Source of the DNA: Clostridia bacterium
GTDB lineage: Bacteria; Bacillota; Clostridia; Lachnospirales; Lachnospiraceae
Direction: 5' to 3'
Length of the DNA: 64,000 bases
Assembly (NCBI GenBank): GCA_910575245.1
Contig: CAJTEN010000029.1
Coordinates: 1-64,000, forward strand
The notes under the pieces: model-generated
What the model was told of the DNA's origin: nothing
Databases searched by the model: none
The model's input: only the letters and a program-made list of their open reading frames with translations
Position numbers and translations under genes: made by a program
In this document: positions 60,363 through 64,000 of the stretch, one piece after another
Layout: the number at the start of each line of letters is the position of its first letter
Position numbering within the stretch: the stretch's first letter is position 1

Positions 60363-60424
60363 GTGTAGTAACTCCATTAGAGTTGCTAACGCTTTTAGCA
60401 GTCCACTTTGCGGTAGGACTCACC
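60363..60424 (-). ncRNA. ToxI-like antitoxin RNA
   Basis: The ~62-nt region between promoter and terminator contains GGTGAGTCCTACCGCAAAGT followed by GGACTGCTAAAAGCG. This aligns with the 36-nt ToxI repeat of Pectobacterium in its GGTGA, CTACC and AAGTG blocks. A second, degenerate unit (GGAGTTACTACACAAATGG) begins about 49 nt later and runs into the terminator. So only one full and one partial repeat are present, fewer than in known ToxI. Confidence 0.75.
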
Positions 60425-60430
60425 ACTAAT

Positions 60431-60460
60431 ATTATAATACCATATTTTTAAAATAGTCAA
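60431..60460 (-). promoter_or_regulatory. Promoter of the toxI-toxN locus
   Basis: Minus-strand TTGACT (60455-60460), 18 bases, TATAAT (60431-60436); an alternative TTATAA gives 17 bases. Strong constitutive type, as expected for an antitoxin RNA made in excess. Confidence 0.8.
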
Positions 60461-60559
60461 CATTTTCTGAAGTTTTTTGGTATTCTGTAATCAAATCGTT
60501 ACTATTCACGGTGCCTTGCACCCTGCTGCAAGGCATCCGGCCGATAAAGCTACGGTTTC

Positions 60560-60610
60560 AGGCATCCAGCCCCTCGCCGAAGGCGACTTTTCATGGGCTG
60601 GATGCGTTAC
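60560..60610. repeat. R-family palindrome, inverted copy
   Basis: CCCCTCGCCGAAGGCGACTT (60570-60589) is the exact reverse complement of 36124-36143. It lies in the loop of a GCATCCAGCCC / GGGCTGGATGC stem. The region 60480-60636 has no gene. Confidence 0.6.
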
Positions 60611-60636
60611 AGTTCGCGGACGGTTAGGACGTGAAC

Positions 60637-60825
60637 CAATGTCATTAAGTTAAGTCTATACACAGCGTCTGATATGATAGGATTCTCCTGAGAGCCATTG
60701 GAAAACGCCGGTACTTAATGAGGTTTTTCACGAATTTAGTACCGCTGCGTTTGGAACTGAGCGAAAGCGCGTCCTTAGGAGATTCCTATCATGTCAGGCG
60801 CGTCCGGCTTAACTTAATGACATTG
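60637..60825. repeat. MITE, family B, 189-bp full-length copy
   Basis: Same 18-bp terminal inverted repeats and interior as the element at 15454-15611, in opposite orientation. It carries 31 extra bases near its right end that pair with its left arm (TGATATGATAGGATTCTCCT / AGGAGATTCCTATCATGTCA), making a long foldback. Flanks GACGTGAAC and ACCGTGAAC agree in 7 of 9 bases, a worn target duplication. Confidence 0.88.
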
Positions 60826-61136
60826 ACCGTGAACTGTAACATCAAATCAATTGTAACAGAATCGAATATTTCAACCTGCAAGCGAAAATATTCGCCATTT
60901 TAAGTGAATACACCACTTTACAAGTTTTCCAATAAAAAGTGCCGCATGAGACACTTTGGTGTATAATTAGTTTGCTAACAAAAACACACAAAAGAGAGTG
61001 ATCCCATACGGCAAATTTATTATACAACGAAAACTGCATAATCGGTAGACTTTATAGATATTTTTCTATTTATTTTGCCACATTTTCAGCGCCTGCCGCT
61101 GAAACACTGTTCCTGTTTGTCCTGTCCATACTGGCA

Positions 61137-62354
61137 ATGGAATCCGCTGATTCTATCCGTTCCCTGTACAGGCATTTTCTGGCAGGTATAACCTCAAAAT
61201 CCCTGAATGCGTTCTATTATGCCTGCTCTTATGCTAAAGTTGATTGCCCAGTGTTTATGAATGTTACCGCAAGGCTGGCATTGGGGCTGGTTCCCGCTGG
61301 CCTGGGCTCCCAGCCTGTTTTTATCTGTATAGATGACACCATGGTCTCAAAATTCGGCAGAAAGTTTGAAGATGTCCCCAAATTGTTTGACCATGCCGCC
61401 CATAATAGTTCCAATTACCTCAACGGGCACTGCTTTGTCAGCCTTATGCTCTGTGTCCCGGTATGGAACAGAGGTAAAATATCTTACCTTGCCGTCCCGC
61501 TGGGCTACCGCATGTGGCAGAAAAAAGAGCCCAAACTGGAACTGGCTGCTTCTATGGTACGGCAGGTAATGCCGGAATTCAAAGCAAAGAAGAATGTCAT
61601 TATCCTCTGTGACAGCTGGTACGTAAAAAAGGATCTTGCAGCTATCGTGGATGATTATGAAAACCTTGACCTGATTGGCAACGCACGTTCTGATTCCTTG
61701 CTTTATGACCTTCCTCCTGCCCCGACTGGCAGGAAAGGCAGGCCACCCAAACACGGACGCCGCCTGTCCATCTACGAAGACTTTACCCTGTCCGCAGAAA
61801 AGATTGGGGACTATTATACCGGGTGCCGCCGTGTCCTGGCCAATATCTTTGGGTCAAGGCAGGTTCTGGCTTATGTAACTTCCACCGGAAAAGGAGGCAG
61901 CACAAGGAGATTATTTTTCAGTACCATCTTTCCCGCACAGTTACAGATCTTTTGTGCCTGGCAGGAAAAGCCACCACTCAACCGTACCGGGAGCAGTTGG
62001 ATGCAGTATATCCCCTTGCTGCTTTATTCCTTCAGATGGAACATTGAAGTAAGCTACTACGAACAGAAGACTTTCTGGTCCCTGTGCGGGTATATGGTGC
62101 GCAGCCAGAAGGGGATTGAGATGATGGTCAACCTGGTTAACATCAGCTATTGTGCGATGAAAATACTTCCATATAGGGAAAGAGGATTTTCACAATACAA
62201 AAATGTCAGTGTACCGGAATTCCGGTTTGCCCTCAGCGAACAGATACGTCAACAGGTATTTTATGTAAACTTGGTGCGAAATATCGAAACCCATATAAAA
62301 TCAGCTGCTATTATAGAAGACTTAAAACATCTATGTTTGAGACAGCAGTCCTAA
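61137..62354 (+). CDS. IS4-like DDE transposase, near full length but with no standard upstream start
   Basis: 405 residues from the first ATG. Catalytic residues: CIDDTMVSKFGRKF (Asp), DHAAHNSSNYLNGHC, IILCDSWYVKKDL (Asp) and YSFRWNIEVSYYEQKTFW (Glu). The frame is open upstream to 61002 and encodes NLLYNENCIIGRLYRYF and FATFSAPAAETLFLFVLSIL, which match the N-terminus of the decayed copy at 56310, so the real protein is about 42 residues longer. Yet no ATG/GTG/TTG exists there: ACG stands where a start would be expected (61008). It may start at ACG, use the internal ATG, or be inactive. The IS ends were not identified. Confidence 0.8.
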   Translation: MESADSIRSLYRHFLAGITSKSLNAFYYACSYAKVDCPVFMNVTARLALGLVPAGLGSQPVFICIDDTMVSKFGRKFEDVPKLFDHAAHNSSNYLNGHCFVSLMLCVPVWNRGKISYLAVPLGYRMWQKKEPKLELAASMVRQVMPEFKAKKNVIILCDSWYVKKDLAAIVDDYENLDLIGNARSDSLLYDLPPAPTGRKGRPPKHGRRLSIYEDFTLSAEKIGDYYTGCRRVLANIFGSRQVLAYVTSTGKGGSTRRLFFSTIFPAQLQIFCAWQEKPPLNRTGSSWMQYIPLLLYSFRWNIEVSYYEQKTFWSLCGYMVRSQKGIEMMVNLVNISYCAMKILPYRERGFSQYKNVSVPEFRFALSEQIRQQVFYVNLVRNIETHIKSAAIIEDLKHLCLRQQS

Positions 62355-62457
62355 TCACCAACCCCCACTTCAAGTGGGGGTTTGAAAAACGCCCCCAAGG
62401 GCTCTGTTACTGCTCGCCTGAAAGGCGGGTGGCGCAAGCATATTTTACTTGCTGCCG

Positions 62458-62886
62458 CTAAAAAGCGGCTCCTTCACTTTCTTCTTTTTGATCTTCTTCT
62501 GACTGTTCCTGAATGTATTTCTTTACGGCATCCTCTGTTACATTTCCTATCGTTGCCACATAATATCCTCTGGCCCAAAATGCTTTATTCCACTTACTTT
62601 GTTGCTCCGGATGCCTGTCATAGATCATCAACGTGCTCTTCCCTTTTAAGTATCCCATAAAATTTGATACACTCATCTTCGGTGGTATACTTACGCACAT
62701 ATGTACATGATCGACACACACTGCTCCTTCTATTATTTCTACACCTTTGTATTTGCATAATGTACTTAATATCTCCCGTACATCGCGCTTCATCTGCCCG
62801 AATAATTTCTTTTTTCTATATTTGGGTATAAATACAATATGATACTGGCATTTCCACTTTGTATGTGATAAACTTTTGCTGTTCAT
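62458..62886 (-). CDS. tnpA: IS200/IS605-family Y1 transposase TnpA
   Basis: 142 residues, normal length. HUH motif HVHMCVSIPP near residue 60 (VDHVHMC), and the nucleophile Tyr in AFWARGYYVATIGNVT near residue 110, followed by VKKYIQEQ. KYRKKKLFG at the N-terminus is typical. Start at ATG 62886 with AGGAGG 8 bases upstream; that site is within an inverted repeat (see next entry). TnpA moves single-stranded circular DNA during replication. A GCCGC-AAAAA-GCGGC hairpin overlaps the stop codon. Confidence 0.95.
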   Translation of the reverse strand: MNSKSLSHTKWKCQYHIVFIPKYRKKKLFGQMKRDVREILSTLCKYKGVEIIEGAVCVDHVHMCVSIPPKMSVSNFMGYLKGKSTLMIYDRHPEQQSKWNKAFWARGYYVATIGNVTEDAVKKYIQEQSEEDQKEESEGAAF

Positions 62887-62893
62887 ATGAACC

Positions 62894-62948
62894 GCCTCCT
62901 ATTCTTGAGATTGGCTTGCGACACCTTTCTCATATTAACATAGGAGGC
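62894..62948 (-). promoter_or_regulatory. Leader hairpin masking the tnpA ribosome binding site
   Basis: In the minus-strand transcript GCCTCCTAT (62940-62948) can pair perfectly with ATAGGAGGC (62894-62902), which contains the AGGAGG of tnpA. Salmonella IS200 tnpA is repressed by a comparable leader structure. On the plus strand the same repeat is followed by T6 and could stop transcription entering the element. Confidence 0.7.
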
Positions 62949-62976
62949 TTTTTTATGATATCCTCTTCGCTACAGC

Positions 62977-63102
62977 TCACTCTATTCTCCCCAGCATAGC
63001 TGGGGGATTAGCTATTTCATTTATAAAGTTGTAAAGTCGTGTAAATACAAAACATATAATTGCTATTACACCTAATACAATCGCTCCAACTATATTTCCC
63101 AT
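62977..63102 (-). CDS. Truncated small membrane peptide ending in IS200 sequence
   Basis: 41 residues, with a good GGAGG before ATG 63102. MGNIVGAIVLGVIAIICFVF is one membrane helix, then TRLYNFINEIANPPAML; the end of the frame is encoded by the IS200 terminal hairpin. The original C-terminus was most likely removed by the insertion. It sits in the same position relative to duplicated copy 2 as the 180-residue membrane protein does to copy 1, but is not homologous to it. Confidence 0.5.
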   Translation of the reverse strand: MGNIVGAIVLGVIAIICFVFTRLYNFINEIANPPAMLGRIE

Positions 63103-63110
63103 AGCATTAA

Positions 63111-63614
63111 CCTCCGTAAATCCCGATTGTGCTTTGATGATTTTTAAGGGAAATATTAGCTGTTATATTTTATTATTAAAATCCTTGCTAACCCTTGAAA
63201 ACACTAAGTTTATCGCAGATGAACTTTCCCTTAAGGTTTCCCTTGTATTATATCTTCCCACAGGGCATTACGAACCCTGATGAGGGAAAAAATGAGGGAA
63301 ACAAAATCACATAAAACATTATAACACAAAATATACGGGAATTGGTAAACTGATTGAAATGCTTTCAAAAAATCAATGAAAAGAGGACAGATAAAATGAA
63401 TATGATTTACGCAACATACAATATCCATCATAACAGCATTGACGTATACACCCATGCAGGCTATTTCTTGCGGATAGACTGCAATAAAGCAGAAGAAGGC
63501 TTGAAAACCACTCCCTGTTCGGAATGTGCCTTAAATGCTTTGGCAATAGATGAACCGCTTGAATACGCAAGATTATATCTTGAGGGAAATATGCAAATGT
63601 GGGTGGATGCGGAA
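63111..63614. repeat. 504-bp duplicated segment, copy 2
   Basis: Second copy of 58236-58742 in the same orientation, 4.9 kb apart, with scattered substitutions. The noncoding part upstream of the gene is as well conserved as the coding part. Confidence 0.85.
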
Positions 63615-63635
63615 GACAGCCTTGAACTGTGGTAA
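63396..63635 (+). CDS. DUF6061-like small protein, copy 2
   Basis: 79 residues from ATG 63396, AGAGGACAG upstream as in copy 1. MNMIYATYNIHHNSIDVYTH, RIDCNKAEEGLKTTPCSECA, EPLEYARLYLEGNMQMWVDA, ending DSLELW in place of DSLVFL. Differences from copy 1 are spread over the gene, so the duplication is not recent, and both copies keep intact frames, start sites and terminators, suggesting both are used. Confidence 0.75.
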   Translation: MNMIYATYNIHHNSIDVYTHAGYFLRIDCNKAEEGLKTTPCSECALNALAIDEPLEYARLYLEGNMQMWVDAEDSLELW

Positions 63636-63664
63636 TTTTAATTCCCCCGAATTCGGGGGAATTA
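63635..63664. terminator. Perfect 30-bp palindrome, bidirectional terminator
   Basis: TTTAATTCCCCCGAA and its exact complement form a stem with G+C core and A/T ends. It lies exactly between convergent genes, overlapping the stop of the DUF6061-like gene. Confidence 0.85.
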
Positions 63665-63666
63665 AA

Positions 63667-64000
63667 TCACTTCAAAATCTTTGTAGTCTGTTCTTCCAAA
63701 ATAGACATCTGATGTATGGCAATCTTGTTAAGTTTTATTAAGCGTTCTTTCTGGTTCAGCCCATCTTCGATCAACACCGCGTTAATGTTTTCCATATTTG
63801 ACAGGCATATCAATTCATTTATGCTCGCATAATCCCTGATATTGCCCTTTTTATCAGGATTCTTATCCCGCCATTGCTTCGCTGTCATGCCAAATAATGC
63901 CATATTCAGCACATCAGCCTCTGATGCATATATGACGGAAGTCTGCTGTGGTGTGAGTTCCGGCGGAATGAGATTGACCTTGATTGCATCCGTATGTATA
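63667..64000 (-). CDS. KilA-N/antirepressor-type protein, C-terminal part, cut by window edge
   Basis: The minus-strand frame is open from the window end to a stop at 63667, giving ~110 residues; the Met at 63912 is internal. KVNLIPPELTPQQTSVIYAS, EADVLNMALFGMTAKQWRD, KGNIRDYASINELICLSNME and ERLIKLNKIAIHQM follow the C-terminal region of DNA-binding proteins annotated with KilA-N or Bro/antirepressor-like domains in gut anaerobes. Any DNA-binding domain would be outside the window. It suggests that accessory DNA continues to the right. Confidence 0.6.
   Translation of the reverse strand, partial: IHTDAIKVNLIPPELTPQQTSVIYASEADVLNMALFGMTAKQWRDKNPDKKGNIRDYASINELICLSNMENINAVLIEDGLNQKERLIKLNKIAIHQMSILEEQTTKILK

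Larger units (their letters stand above)
62362..63012 (-). mobile_element. IS200-type element of the IS200/IS605 family
   Basis: One Y1 transposase gene with hairpins at both ends and no tnpB. The outer hairpins are CCCCCACTT/AAGTGGGGG (62362-62380) and CCCCAGC/GCTGGGG (62990-63007). The right end abuts a small membrane-peptide gene whose C-terminus now reads into the element. Exact cleavage positions cannot be set from sequence alone, and the left hairpin may belong to the preceding IS. Confidence 0.7.

Noticed and set aside
60718..60903. 61-codon frame within the family-B MITE
   Set aside because: It crosses the element end, has no ribosome binding site and is not conserved in the short copy.

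Overview
The window looks like a chromosomal segment of an anaerobic, spore-forming member of the Clostridia, most likely Lachnospiraceae. The basis is a spoIIA/sigF locus, spoVA genes with a sigma-G-type promoter, a T-box leader upstream of valS, AGGAGG-type ribosome binding sites, and Lachnospiraceae-like surface-glycan genes and gut-associated accessory families. No rRNA, tRNA or CRISPR array was seen. Nearly all genes from 4 to 60 kb are on the minus strand.

Layout. (1) 0-4 kb: the end of an IS4-like transposase that has lost its catalytic Glu, an acidic lipoprotein, and a BlaI/BlaR1-type repressor plus M56 sensor protease with palindromic operators. (2) 4.1-34.3 kb: a roughly 30-kb minus-strand cluster for a cell-surface glycopolymer. 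It encodes many GT2/GT4 glycosyltransferases, three CDP-glycerol glycerophosphotransferase-like proteins, two fused glycerol-phosphate-type cytidylyltransferases, a glycerophosphodiesterase, an asparagine-synthase-type amidotransferase, a radical SAM enzyme, a methyltransferase domain and TIM-barrel isomerases. The outstanding feature is a small Rossmann-like module (GxGxxG followed by an Asp-rich strand) attached to at least nine otherwise unrelated enzymes. A PF09820-type AAA gene bounded by 21-bp inverted repeats, and two families of short noncoding inverted-repeat elements (one with a clean 9-bp target duplication), interrupt the cluster. (3) 34.4-38.9 kb: a CsrA-like small protein and a tyrosine recombinase bracketed by ~100-bp direct repeats, an orphan promoter-terminator unit, an AAA/DUF4143 ATPase, and decayed gene remnants. 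(4) 39-51.4 kb: a conserved block with spoVAA-AB-AC, sigF-spoIIAB-spoIIAA, a TPR/zinc-ribbon membrane protein, folC, a FapA-like protein and T-box-valS. Two short conserved-looking genes (57 and 53 codons) sit in it. (5) 51.4-64 kb: an accessory island with a group II intron remnant, an array of immunity-like and GNAT genes, dead and apparently full-length copies of one IS family, an IS200 element, a 0.5-kb duplication carrying a small gene, a type III toxin-antitoxin locus (ToxN/AbiQ-like toxin plus ToxI-like RNA), and next to it a protein resembling a class III nucleotide cyclase.

How the parts fit. The cytidylyltransferases would supply CDP-glycerol-like donors, the TagF-like and GT2/GT4 enzymes would assemble a glycerol-phosphate-containing glycan, and the tailoring enzymes would decorate it. 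The shared Rossmann module suggests a common partner or cofactor, and that is an inference. The CsrA-like protein at the head of the cluster raises a possible link to flagellar glycosylation, also unproven. The sporulation block is ordinary except that spoVAD/AE do not follow spoVAC; decayed mobile DNA does. The right-hand island is the best place to look for defence functions: a ToxIN-type system with a compact antitoxin RNA beside a putative cyclase-fold protein is the most attractive candidate for an undescribed combination.
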